From Akkermansiaceae bacterium (GTDB lineage: Bacteria > Verrucomicrobiota > Verrucomicrobiia > Verrucomicrobiales > Akkermansiaceae), in NCBI GenBank assembly GCA_030725745.1, contig JANRFH010000003.1, positions 171,852 to 235,851 of the forward strand: a stretch of 64,000 nt of DNA. The letters run 5' to 3'. A program made the translations under genes and the position numbers. Below are positions 8,568 through 16,070 of this stretch, piece by piece. The first letter of the stretch is position 1, and each line of letters begins with the position of its first letter. The notes below the pieces were generated by a model, which did not search any database, was not told the origin of the DNA, and was given only the letters and a program-made list of their open reading frames with translations.

Positions 8568-8738
8568 GTGGACGCTCTTGCCATCACTATTCTCGTCAGC
8601 ACCTGCTTGGCCGCGATTTTCATCGTGTGCTTTGCAGCGGAGGCGCGGCGCGGGCGGCGTTCCAGCTTTGAGCGCGATTCATTACTCCCGCTCGATGACA
8701 CCCCGGCTCCAAAGCCACGCAAAATTTCCTCAAAATGA
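8568..8738 (+). CDS. Small membrane protein, possibly CcoS-like oxidase assembly factor
   Basis: A 56-residue single-pass protein from GTG 8568 (VDALAITILVSTCLAAIFIV...), with one N-terminal membrane helix and a basic, then acidic, cytoplasmic tail (RRGRRSSFERDSLLPLDDTP). The layout recalls the short CcoS-type proteins encoded beside cbb3 oxidase genes, and it overlaps the next gene by ATGA, whose N-terminus is CcoN. Sequence similarity to CcoS is only in pattern, so the name is tentative. It may be a leftover of a deleted cco operon. Confidence 0.5.
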   Translation: MDALAITILVSTCLAAIFIVCFAAEARRGRRSSFERDSLLPLDDTPAPKPRKISSK

Positions 8739-9427
8739 CTACGACCATCACCTACGACGACAAGACCGTCCGCCGTTTCATGAACGCCTCCATCTTCTGG
8801 GGCATTGTCGGCATGCTTGTCGGCCTCCTCGCCGCCACCCAGCTCTCATGGTGGCAGATGAACGGAAAATTCCTCGAAACCATCACCTTCGGGCTCTTCA
8901 AGGGCGAAGGCCTCGCTTACATCACCTTCGGCCGTATCCGCCCGCTCCACACAAACGCGGTCATCTTCGCCTTCGTCGGAAATATGGTTTTCGCGGGTGT
9001 TTATTACTCCACTCAGCGCCTGTGCAAATGCCGCACCGCCTCGGATCTCCTTTCCGCCATCATTAGCGATAACAGCGAGCCGGAAGCCGTGGCTCGTGCG
9101 CGAAACTTCATTGCAAAAAATCTCGAAGAGCCTCTCCCGCTCGCCCTCGTCGCACGCCACGCAGGCCTGAGCGAATCCCATTTCTGCCGCGTCTTCAAGG
9201 AAGCCACCGGCCTGACGCTCACCGATTACGTGAATCGACGCCGCATTGAGTGGGCGAAGAAAGAACTGCTCAAACCCGAGGTGCGAGTCTCTGAAATCGC
9301 CTTCCAGATTGGTTATCAATCACTCTCGCAATTCAACCGAAGCTTCTCACGGTTTACGGGGAATTCCCCCAGCAACTTCCGTCGCGAGGAGCTCGCCCGC
9401 GCCACGCCCGTGGGCGCGTGGAAATAA
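8735..9427 (+). CDS. Chimera: N-terminal CcoN segment fused to AraC-type DNA-binding domain
   Basis: Residues 1-107 are the start of cbb3 cytochrome oxidase subunit I: YDDKTVRRFMNASIFWGIVG, then FGRIRPLHTNAVIFAFVGN with a low-spin heme ligand candidate His72, then YYSTQRLCK. From about residue 115 to 220 the protein is an AraC/XylS C-terminal domain with both helix-turn-helix units (LALVARHAGLSESHFCRVFK and VSEIAFQIGYQSLSQFNRSF) and the PSNFRR end. The frame is open through the junction near nt 9050-9080. The remaining ten or so oxidase helices and ccoO/ccoP are absent. Predicted topology is two membrane helices with the DNA-binding domain in the cytoplasm. It could be a deletion fusion, a real membrane-tethered regulator, or an assembly join. 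Confidence 0.85.
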   Translation: MTTTITYDDKTVRRFMNASIFWGIVGMLVGLLAATQLSWWQMNGKFLETITFGLFKGEGLAYITFGRIRPLHTNAVIFAFVGNMVFAGVYYSTQRLCKCRTASDLLSAIISDNSEPEAVARARNFIAKNLEEPLPLALVARHAGLSESHFCRVFKEATGLTLTDYVNRRRIEWAKKELLKPEVRVSEIAFQIGYQSLSQFNRSFSRFTGNSPSNFRREELARATPVGAWK

Positions 9428-9493
9428 AACGGAAATTTTTTGCCCAGGGAAATATCCGTGAAAGATTGGCATGTAAGGTGCTGTATTACTTTT

Positions 9494-9561
9494 GGCGGTT
9501 CGACTGAAACACTTCGGGTTATTGGGTTTTCCCTGGGGTAGATCGGTCGAACCGCTTTTTT
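9494..9561 (+). terminator. Long-loop hairpin followed by T tract
   Basis: The arms GGCGGTTCGAC and GGTCGAACCGC pair and the right arm is followed directly by TTTTTT at 9556-9561. The loop is about 45 bases, long for a plain terminator, so this might also be the 3' end of a small RNA. It lies downstream of the chimeric gene. Confidence 0.55.
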
Positions 9562-9614
9562 GTGCCTGCGATTCGCATTTTATTTTCTGCAAGCTGCGGT
9601 AGGATGATGTGGAA

Positions 9615-9932
9615 ATGAACGGAAACGAGCAAACCATCGAGGCAGAAGTCGTCGAGATCGACGGAGTTGCCGTGGAGCCAAAGCCAAAACACGAGGAATC
9701 GGGCAAAGGTGCGCCATGGGCGCGATGGGGAAACTGGCATGGTCAGGTGAAACGCCTCGACGCCCGTTGGTGGCCACTATGGGTGGTTATCGGCTTTATC
9801 GCGCTGGTGCTTTTCGTCTCTGTCGGAATGGTGGCGGTGGTGCTTTTCGTAACTTGGCGGATTGTTGCGGGGCTGATCAATGCAGTGGCATCTCTTTTCC
9901 TGCCATCTTCTGCACAGCTTCAGCGAAGGTAG
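9615..9932 (+). CDS. Hypothetical membrane protein
   Basis: A 105-residue protein of unknown function. An acidic, Lys/Pro-containing N-terminal half (residues 1-40, including VVEIDGVAVEPKPKHEESG) is followed by a Trp-rich stretch and one long or two short membrane helices (WWPLWVVIGFIALVLFVSVG and MVAVVLFVTWRIVAGLI). ATG 9615 is preferred to GTG 9609. It follows the hairpin at 9494-9561 and is probably transcribed alone. Confidence 0.55.
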   Translation: MNGNEQTIEAEVVEIDGVAVEPKPKHEESGKGAPWARWGNWHGQVKRLDARWWPLWVVIGFIALVLFVSVGMVAVVLFVTWRIVAGLINAVASLFLPSSAQLQRR

Positions 9933-9951
9933 GCTGTCAGAGGTCTTTCAT

Positions 9952-10150
9952 TATTCCGGAGGGATATCAGAAAGTAGCCGGGGGTCGAGCAAAGCGACTA
10001 CCCCCGGTTTGATGGCGCTAGAAAAGCGATCCTGATGGGATCGAACCGGCTCGCTGGCATCCCTCCGGGATACGATATGCTGACCGATTGAACCGTGGGT
10101 AGTCGCTACGCTCGACCCACGGCTACTGGCTTTAATCCCTATCGGGATAA
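9952..10150. repeat. Cluster of palindromic intergenic repeats
   Basis: At least two strong hairpins are visible. GTAGCCGGGGGTCG pairs with CGACTACCCCCGG around 9976-10008, and CCGTGGGTAGTCG pairs with CGACCCACGGCTAC around 10095-10127. The outer parts carry CCGGAGGGATA and ATCCCTCCGGGATA, which also pair. The two stems share the GTCGAGC-GCGACTA core, so they look like diverged copies of one REP-like element. Confidence 0.7.
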
Positions 10151-10165
10151 AGAGGTGGTTTGTTC

Positions 10166-12523
10166 TTAAACCACTGACCTCCCGATCATTAGCAGTCGCA
10201 GTCCGTTGAGGCAGACGATGACGGTGCTACCCTCATGACCGACAACGCCAATCGGAAGCGGTAGGGAAAATCCAAGGGCAGCGATGATGAGGAAAACGAT
10301 GATCCCGGCGGCGAAGGTGAGGTTCTGGATAAGGACGCGTTTCGCCCGACGCGAGTGACTCAGAAGGAGGGGGATATTTTCTAGACGGTCGCCCATGAGC
10401 ACGACGTCCGCTGTTTCCATCGCCACATCCGTGCCCGCCGCACCCATTGCGACGCTGAGGTCGGAGGCGGCGAGGGCGGGTGCGTCGTTTACTCCATCGC
10501 CTATCATCATGACGCGGCCTTCGGTTTTCAGTTGGCGGATGACTTCCAGCTTGTCGCCGGGAAGAAGGCCGGCGTGAACCTCGTCAATGCCCGCCTCGGC
10601 GGCGATGGTCTTCGCGACGAGCGATTGGTCGCCGGTGAGCATGACGACTTTTTTCACGCCGACTTTGTGGAGCTTGGCGGTGAGGTCTCGGGCTTCGGGG
10701 CGTATCGTATCCGCCATGGCAAAGACGGCGGTGGCGGTGACGCGGTCGCCATCGCGCGTGCCGAGCCAGACGCAGGTGCGGCCTTTTTCCTGAAGACCCT
10801 TCGTGAGCGAGTGGAGTGCATCGAAGCCCTCGGCATCATGCTCGCGGAACCAGCGCTCGCTACCGATGAGATGGCGTTGTCCTGAAATGGTTGCCTCCGC
10901 ACCTTTGCCAACTGTGGATTGGAAGGCAGTCGCCACAGGAAGTGAAAGGCCTGCCGCAGCGTTCACGATGGCGTGGGCGAGCGGGTGTTCGGATTTCGAT
11001 TCCAGGGCGGCGGCGAGGGCTAGAGTATCGTGGATGGCTGCTGGCAGTTCTTTAGTGACGTCCATCACGCCGTCAGTGGTGACGATCTCGTTTAGCGATG
11101 GCTTGCCTACGGTGAGAGTGCCGGTCTTGTCGACTGCTACGATATCTATAGTAGCTGCACGTTCGAGATGCGATCCTCCCTTGATGAGGATGCCGCGTCG
11201 TGCCGCGCCGCCGATGGCGGAGAGCACCGTGGCGGGAGTGCTGATGACCAGCGCGCAGGGCGATGCCACGACCATGATCGTCATCGCCCGGTAAAAGGCC
11301 GTGGAGAAGGTTTCGCCCCACAGGAGCCATGGCACGAGGAAGACTGCGATGGTGAAGAGGATCACGCCCATCGCATACCATTGCTCCGCCGTTTCCAGAA
11401 ACCGCTGGGTGGGGGATTTCTCCGCCTGCGCCTCGGCGACGAGCTTGACCATGCGGGCGAGCGCCGAGTCATCCGAGCGCTTCGTGACTTTCATTTCAAT
11501 GCCGCCGCTCTGGTTGATCGTGCCAGCGAAGAGATCGCTGCCCGTGCTTTTCGAGACCGGCATCGACTCGCCGGTGAGAGAGGATTCGTCGACATGCGTT
11601 TCCCCTTCGGAAAGCTTGCCGTCCACCGGGATCTGCTCGCCGGGTTTCACGACGACGGTTTCTCCGATTTCCAGTTCCTCTACGGGCACGCTCATCGTCT
11701 CGCCGTTGCGCTTCACCAGCGCCTTGTCGGGACGCAGGGTGAGGAGGGATTCGATGGCGCGGTGGGTGCGCTCCATGGCGTAGCGCTGGAGGACGTTTGA
11801 GAAACTGAAGAGGAACAGCAGCAGGGCTCCCTCGAAAGGCGCGCCGACAAGCGCCGCGCCGAGGGCGGCGAGCACCATGAGGACATCGATATCGAGGACT
11901 TTCTCGCGCAGCGAGGCGATGGCGGACTTCACGCCCTCCTGTCCGGCGAAAACGTAGGCTCCAAAATAGAGTCCGTGTGTCCACCAGCTAGTGCCGGAAA
12001 TTTTTTCCACAGCAAAGGCGGCGATGAGGAAAAGCAGGCCGAGCGCGCAGGAAATCTCCTCGTTCAGCTCGCCGGAGCGCAGGCGCTCGCCGAGGGATTT
12101 TTCCTGGGGTTTGCCGATCTCAAGCGGGCTGATCTGTGCACCGGATTTTTCCAGCCCGGCGACGACATCGCTTTCGGGCGCAACCGCCGAATCGAAGGTC
12201 AGGCACAGGACTTTGCCGATGTAGGTGGCGGTGGCGCGGCGCACGCCGGGGATTTTTCCGACGCGTTTCTCAAGCCGGAGCGCGCCTGCTTCGCAGCCGG
12301 TATTGGCGAGTCGGAAGCTAAGTTTTTTTAACTCCATCGCCACCTCACTGGCATCTTCCGAAGCTATTTTGCGCAGCTGCGACTCACTGATACGCTCAGG
12401 ATCGAACTCGATTTCCAGCCGCCCGTGTTCCGGATCCGCGCTCACGCCAACGATGCCTTCCTGCTCCGCGAGTTCGTGGATGGGCTCGCCGAGGAGGTCT
12501 AGATCGGGACGTTTTTCGTTCAT
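10166..12523 (-). CDS. P1B-type heavy-metal-translocating ATPase (Zn/Cd/Co class)
   Basis: A membrane pump that expels or moves soft or transition metal ions using ATP. The 785-residue protein has two ferredoxin-like HMA-type regions (about 1-65 and 68-132), TGES at 317-320, the metal-site SPC at 421-423, the phosphorylation motif DKTGTLT at 465-471, the SEHPLAHAI motif, and GDGVNDAPAL near the C-terminal side. The last helices carry NGLRLL and HEGSTVIV, features of the Zn/Cd P1B-2 group. The usual CxxC of the HMA domain is missing (only one Cys, in NTGCEAG). It is last in a minus-strand operon after lipoprotein and amidoligase genes. Confidence 0.88.
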   Translation of the reverse strand: MNEKRPDLDLLGEPIHELAEQEGIVGVSADPEHGRLEIEFDPERISESQLRKIASEDASEVAMELKKLSFRLANTGCEAGALRLEKRVGKIPGVRRATATYIGKVLCLTFDSAVAPESDVVAGLEKSGAQISPLEIGKPQEKSLGERLRSGELNEEISCALGLLFLIAAFAVEKISGTSWWTHGLYFGAYVFAGQEGVKSAIASLREKVLDIDVLMVLAALGAALVGAPFEGALLLFLFSFSNVLQRYAMERTHRAIESLLTLRPDKALVKRNGETMSVPVEELEIGETVVVKPGEQIPVDGKLSEGETHVDESSLTGESMPVSKSTGSDLFAGTINQSGGIEMKVTKRSDDSALARMVKLVAEAQAEKSPTQRFLETAEQWYAMGVILFTIAVFLVPWLLWGETFSTAFYRAMTIMVVASPCALVISTPATVLSAIGGAARRGILIKGGSHLERAATIDIVAVDKTGTLTVGKPSLNEIVTTDGVMDVTKELPAAIHDTLALAAALESKSEHPLAHAIVNAAAGLSLPVATAFQSTVGKGAEATISGQRHLIGSERWFREHDAEGFDALHSLTKGLQEKGRTCVWLGTRDGDRVTATAVFAMADTIRPEARDLTAKLHKVGVKKVVMLTGDQSLVAKTIAAEAGIDEVHAGLLPGDKLEVIRQLKTEGRVMMIGDGVNDAPALAASDLSVAMGAAGTDVAMETADVVLMGDRLENIPLLLSHSRRAKRVLIQNLTFAAGIIVFLIIAALGFSLPLPIGVVGHEGSTVIVCLNGLRLLMIGRSVV

Positions 12524-12574
12524 CTGCCGCTATCTTAGGGCAAGTGGCGGGGATTTCGAGCGATGAAATTGCTC

Positions 12575-13642
12575 TTACTCTCCGGTGATTCCTTTCAAGC
12601 CGAGAAATTCCTCCGGCACTGGCTTGAGTTTGCCGCCGTTGTCCTTTGCCCAATCGAGGATGGCTGAGAAGAAGCTCGCCGCCTCGATGATCTTTTCGCT
12701 CTCCATCCAGACCGGGAAAATGCGGACTTCGAAGGTGTGTTTCCCGGACAGGGATTGCACCATGTTGAAGAGGTTGAAGTCGCAGTATTTGATGAGCTTG
12801 ACGGCGGAGAGTTTTTTCCGCGCCGCTTCCCAATCCAATTCGGTGAAGCCCTCTGAGGTGATGACCTCGAAGATTTCCACTGGCCAACGACCCAGCCGCC
12901 TGCAGTTCGGATTCGTTGCGAAGCGCTCGCGTATCGCATCGGAGTAGATGCCGAGGAAACGCACAAGATTCGCGAAAGTAGCAGCGGAGCACAACGGCGC
13001 CGCATCGAAATGGATGTGGATCGCGCCTTCCGCAGGGATGGTGAAACCCAGTTCGCGGGCGGGTGCGAGCAGGGCTTCGAGTTGCTCTAGATGATTTTCC
13101 GAAATGGGTGCGGAGACGAGTTCACAGGGTCTCTCGCGCTCTCCGGGAAGCGGTGCACCCATGGCAATTGGCGTGCCGTGATCATCGCCGACCCTATACA
13201 TGCCTCCCTGTCCCAGCTGCGGAGTGGAGCCGAAGAGTGCCGCCAGCGGATCGAGGACGGTTTCCAAAGGAGCACTCGCATCCATGTGGCGCATGCCGAG
13301 GCGAAGAAACCGAGCGTCATCACTGACGATCCTATACCATCCAGGAATGGGTGGGTGTGCCTGCTTGAGATCGTCCTGCAGCGTCAGGTCATCCACGCAT
13401 TGCGCGAGGATGTTTCCTTGGCTGTCCTCCACGAGGAAGCCCAAGGTCAGGTTCTCAAAAACGGGAGTGTTCGGGACTTTGCTCGGCTCTCCCTGCGGGT
13501 GAAAAAAGCGCCGCACCTTCCCGCCGAGACGGGAGGCGATGGCATCGGCCAGATCCTTCCGGCTTTTGCCGGGAGGAGCCATGAGCTCGATCTCAAGCCC
13601 GATTTTGCCGAGGGCGGCCTTCGGCGAATTTTCGTGGTTCAC
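12575..13642 (-). CDS. Putative amidoligase (COOH-NH2 ligase family)
   Basis: A 355-residue cytoplasmic protein with the layout of amidoligases, glutamine-synthetase-fold enzymes that form amide bonds between a carboxylate and an amine. Visible motifs are the opening GKIGLEIELM (metal/ATP acidic strand), CELVSAPISENHLEQLE, AIHIHFDAAP, and the C-terminal FEVRIFPVWME, which supplies another Glu/Arg pair. The start is GTG 13642, overlapping the stop of the upstream lipoprotein gene (GTGA), so the two are probably translated together. Substrate unknown: peptide tagging, cell-wall or gamma-glutamyl modification are possibilities. Confidence 0.72.
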   Translation of the reverse strand: MNHENSPKAALGKIGLEIELMAPPGKSRKDLADAIASRLGGKVRRFFHPQGEPSKVPNTPVFENLTLGFLVEDSQGNILAQCVDDLTLQDDLKQAHPPIPGWYRIVSDDARFLRLGMRHMDASAPLETVLDPLAALFGSTPQLGQGGMYRVGDDHGTPIAMGAPLPGERERPCELVSAPISENHLEQLEALLAPARELGFTIPAEGAIHIHFDAAPLCSAATFANLVRFLGIYSDAIRERFATNPNCRRLGRWPVEIFEVITSEGFTELDWEAARKKLSAVKLIKYCDFNLFNMVQSLSGKHTFEVRIFPVWMESEKIIEAASFFSAILDWAKDNGGKLKPVPEEFLGLKGITGE

Positions 13643-14187
13643 CTTGCTGCGTTAAGAGCCGCGCGGTTCCAAGAGTCGTTGCCATTGATGAGGTTTCTAG
13701 CGAGTTTCATCTTGGCATTGCTCGGCCCGCCACCCCAGTAGTTTCCGAGGATTTCAGTGTCATTATAGCTGTAACCACCGTCTTCGTAGGATACCGGCCA
13801 GTCCCAGAAATCGCCTTGAGTAGCACGCGACCTCGCTTGGCTAACGTGATATCGACCATCTTGCGGGCCGAAGTTGAGCATCTTGTAGCCGAGAGTGAGT
13901 TTCGCTTCGCCGATCGACTCGCCCCAATAGTCGGCGAGCACCTTGGCGTCGATGTAGTTGTAGCCGTTGTTGAAATATTTGTCGTACGCCTGGTTGTCGG
14001 TGTAGGTCACCGGCTGCTGTGCGCCTGGGTTGCCCCCGCGGTTAGGTGGTTGCGGCCTTCCTTGGCCTGGGCTGCCGGATTGGTAGTTCGGATCGACACA
14101 GCTAATGAGTGTCAGTGAGACTGCGGCGGTGGTGACGGCGTTTGCAACCCGGCTTGAACGATCAGGGGAGGGGGAATTTTTATCTAT
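13639..14187 (-). CDS. Lipoprotein with a duplicated Y-W-G motif domain (start codon uncertain)
   Basis: The frame encodes a lipoprotein signal ending in VSLTLISC, with the lipid-bearing Cys at 14098-14100, then a Gly/Pro/Gln-rich linker, then two related units: YIDAKVLADYWGESIGEAKL and YNDTEILGNYWGGGPSNAKM. Unknown family. No ATG, GTG or TTG is available upstream of the signal peptide; the frame is open to a TAA just upstream, and an ATA at 14185-14187 would give a well-formed signal. A GTG at 14010 is in frame but would delete the signal peptide. The end overlaps the amidoligase start, implying a shared role. Confidence 0.6.
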   Translation of the reverse strand: MDKNSPSPDRSSRVANAVTTAAVSLTLISCVDPNYQSGSPGQGRPQPPNRGGNPGAQQPVTYTDNQAYDKYFNNGYNYIDAKVLADYWGESIGEAKLTLGYKMLNFGPQDGRYHVSQARSRATQGDFWDWPVSYEDGGYSYNDTEILGNYWGGGPSNAKMKLARNLINGNDSWNRAALNAAR

Positions 14188-14270
14188 TACTAGAAATGAT
14201 AGAATTATCGGCAGTTAGACAAGGTTTAAATCGATTGGGACTCCCCGGAAAAATGGTGTAAATCCCTTCC

Positions 14271-14699
14271 ATGAAGAAAGCTCGGTATGTTTCACGGATT
14301 GCAATCGCCATCTTGAGCATCGCATTCCTGCCCTCGCCGGTTTCGGCCGAACTTCCGCCCGATGTTTATGAGCGGATGCAAAGGGATGCGCCGGAAGTGC
14401 TCAAGATCTCGGTGAAAAGGGTGTTTGCGAGCCGTAAAGGAGCCCTCGATTTCAGCGGTGATCGAGATGTAACGGTTTTTGCCATTGTGGTTTCCGTGAC
14501 CAAGACTGCCAGCGGCTTGAAAGCCGGTGACGAGATCGTGATCCGCTATGTTGCCAAGAATCCCGATGAGAAAATGGCCGGGCCGAGGCCGATCCCGAAG
14601 CTAGAAGAGAAAAAGGAATACCCTGCTTGGCTTTCGAAATCGGAGGCCGGTCATTACGAGCCGGCGGCTCGGGGATTTAGCTTCACCTCCGCGAAGTAA
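14271..14699 (+). CDS. Hypothetical exported protein
   Basis: A 142-residue protein with a clear signal peptide (MKKARYVSRIAIAILSIAFL, cleavage after VSA near residue 27). The mature domain is a small mixed beta protein (VLKISVKRVFASRKGAL, DVTVFAIVVSVTKTASGLK, GDEIVIRYVAK), the arrangement of a single OB- or Ig-like fold, ending in a Tyr/Phe-rich tail. I do not recognise a family. It stands alone upstream of menB. Confidence 0.6.
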   Translation: MKKARYVSRIAIAILSIAFLPSPVSAELPPDVYERMQRDAPEVLKISVKRVFASRKGALDFSGDRDVTVFAIVVSVTKTASGLKAGDEIVIRYVAKNPDEKMAGPRPIPKLEEKKEYPAWLSKSEAGHYEPAARGFSFTSAK

Positions 14700-14755
14700 A
14701 GGCATGCCTTTTATCGGTTGATTGATGCAGCGGCAGAGGCCAGCTTCCCGGCAAC

Positions 14756-15571
14756 ATGTGGATTTCAAAATACGATTTCGAGGACATCCGTTATGAGACG
14801 ACGGAAGACGGAGCCATCGCGAAGGTGACTATCAACCGCCCGGAGGTGCGCAATGCCTTCCGGCCGCAGACGGTCACGGAAATGCTCAAAGCCTTCGACA
14901 TGGCGCACGAGGATCCGCAGGTGGGTGTCATCATTCTTACGGGTGAGGGAGATCTCGCCTTCTGTTCTGGTGGTGATCAGAAAGTGCGCGGCCATGCGGG
15001 ATACATCGGCGGCGACGGTGTGCCGCGCCTCAATGTGCTCGATCTTCAGAAAAAAATCCGTTCCCTGCCGAAGCCTGTCGTGGCGATGGTGGCGGGCTAC
15101 GCAATCGGTGGCGGGCATGTGCTGCATATCGTCTGTGACCTCACGATTGCGGCGGATAACGCTCGCTTCGGACAGACGGGGCCTAAAGTTGGAAGCTTCG
15201 ATGGCGGCCTTGGCTCAAGCTATCTCGCTCGCATCGTCGGGCAGAAAAAGGCGCGGGAGATTTGGTATCTCTGCCGCCAGTATGATGCCCAGCAGGCGCT
15301 CGACATGGGCTTGGTGAATACCGTCGTGCCGCTCGCCGAGCTGGAGACGGAGACGGTGAAATGGTGCCGGGAAATGCTCGCCCATTCGCCGCTCGCGCTG
15401 CGTTGCTTGAAGTCCGCCCTGAACGCCGATTGCGACGGGCAGATGGGGCTGCTGGATCTCGCGGGCAATGCGACTTTGCTTTATTACATGTCCGAAGAAG
15501 GTAGGGAGGGCAAAGAGGCGTTTATCGAGAAACGCAAACCGGATTTCTCGAAGTTCCCGAGGGTGCCGTAA
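14756..15571 (+). CDS. menB: 1,4-dihydroxy-2-naphthoyl-CoA synthase MenB
   Basis: MenB closes the naphthoquinone ring of menaquinone by a Dieckmann-type condensation of o-succinylbenzoyl-CoA. It is a 271-residue crotonase-fold enzyme with the MenB-specific [22 protein letters not shown] and [10 protein letters not shown] segments; the GGGH loop forms the oxyanion hole and Asp in SFDGG is catalytic. The C-terminal [14 protein letters not shown] tail is also diagnostic. No other men gene is in the window. It implies menaquinone respiration, consistent with the type-B-like SdhC. Confidence 0.95.
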   Translation: MWISKYDFEDIRYETTEDGAIAKVTINRPEVRNAFRPQTVTEMLKAFDMAHEDPQVGVIILTGEGDLAFCSGGDQKVRGHAGYIGGDGVPRLNVLDLQKKIRSLPKPVVAMVAGYAIGGGHVLHIVCDLTIAADNARFGQTGPKVGSFDGGLGSSYLARIVGQKKAREIWYLCRQYDAQQALDMGLVNTVVPLAELETETVKWCREMLAHSPLALRCLKSALNADCDGQMGLLDLAGNATLLYYMSEEGREGKEAFIEKRKPDFSKFPRVP

Positions 15572-15573
15572 GG

Positions 15574-15667
15574 AAAGGAACCGCGATTCCGAAATCGCGA
15601 CCTGCACGGCGAATAGCCTTAGTCCTCCGCTGCGGTGGTAGTCGCGATTTCAAATCGCGGTTCCTTT
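15574..15667. repeat. 94-bp foldback repeat, copy 1
   Basis: The ends AAAGGAACCGCGATT and AATCGCGGTTCCTTT are exact inverse copies, and inside them CGAAATCGCGAC pairs with GTCGCGATTTC. A small CCGCTGCGG hairpin sits in the middle. The element starts 2 bp after the menB stop and is the same length as copy 2 at 15975-16068, with only a handful of differences. Confidence 0.85.
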
Positions 15668-15679
15668 CGCCATCATTCC

Positions 15680-15964
15680 ATGAGTCAGAAGAAGAAAATT
15701 ATTGGGGTTGATTGGTATGTCGCTGGGGCAATTTTGCCTTTGGTGCTCTTGCCGTTTGCCATTTTTTTCCTGCAAGGCTCTACCGTTGGATCGATTACTC
15801 CGATCCTAGTATTGATTGTTTCTTCTGTGATCGGGTTGACCTACTGTGTTCAGGGATTCAGGAAGTCGTCTAATGTTTGGGTGCGCACATTTCTCATTCT
15901 ATGTGGGATACTCTATCTAATACCTCTCTGGCTGTTGTGGTTCATCCTAGTAGCTTCAGACTGA
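15680..15964 (+). CDS. Small hypothetical membrane protein between two foldback repeats
   Basis: A 94-residue protein from ATG 15680 with three predicted membrane helices (DWYVAGAILPLVLLPFAIFF, ITPILVLIVSSVIGLTYCV and TFLILCGILYLIPLWLLWF). It has a short basic start MSQKKKIIG and almost no soluble part. I recognise no family. It is enclosed exactly by the two 94-bp foldback repeats and is more AT-rich than menB and sua5 beside it, suggesting it arrived separately. Confidence 0.5.
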   Translation: MSQKKKIIGVDWYVAGAILPLVLLPFAIFFLQGSTVGSITPILVLIVSSVIGLTYCVQGFRKSSNVWVRTFLILCGILYLIPLWLLWFILVASD

Positions 15965-15974
15965 TGGCTAAGGG

Positions 15975-16068
15975 AAAGGAACCGCGATTTTAAATCGCGA
16001 CCTGCACGGCGAATCGCCCTTGTCCTCCGCTGCGGTGGTAGTCGCGATTTCGGAATCACGGTTCCTTT
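15975..16068. repeat. 94-bp foldback repeat, copy 2
   Basis: Second copy of the element at 15574-15667, in the same orientation. Terminal inverted repeats begin AAAGGAACCGCGATT, the centre ACCTGCACGGCGAAT...CCTCCGCTGCGGTGGTAG is shared almost base for base, and the right end GGAATCACGGTTCCTTT has one mismatch in the arm. It ends 2 bp before the sua5 stop codon on the other strand. Confidence 0.85.
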
Positions 16069-16070
16069 CG

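Noticed and set aside
8398-9066. Plus-strand ORF (222 codons) across the rhomboid/CcoN boundary
   Set aside because: Arg/Pro/His-rich out-of-frame reading overlapping three better-supported genes.
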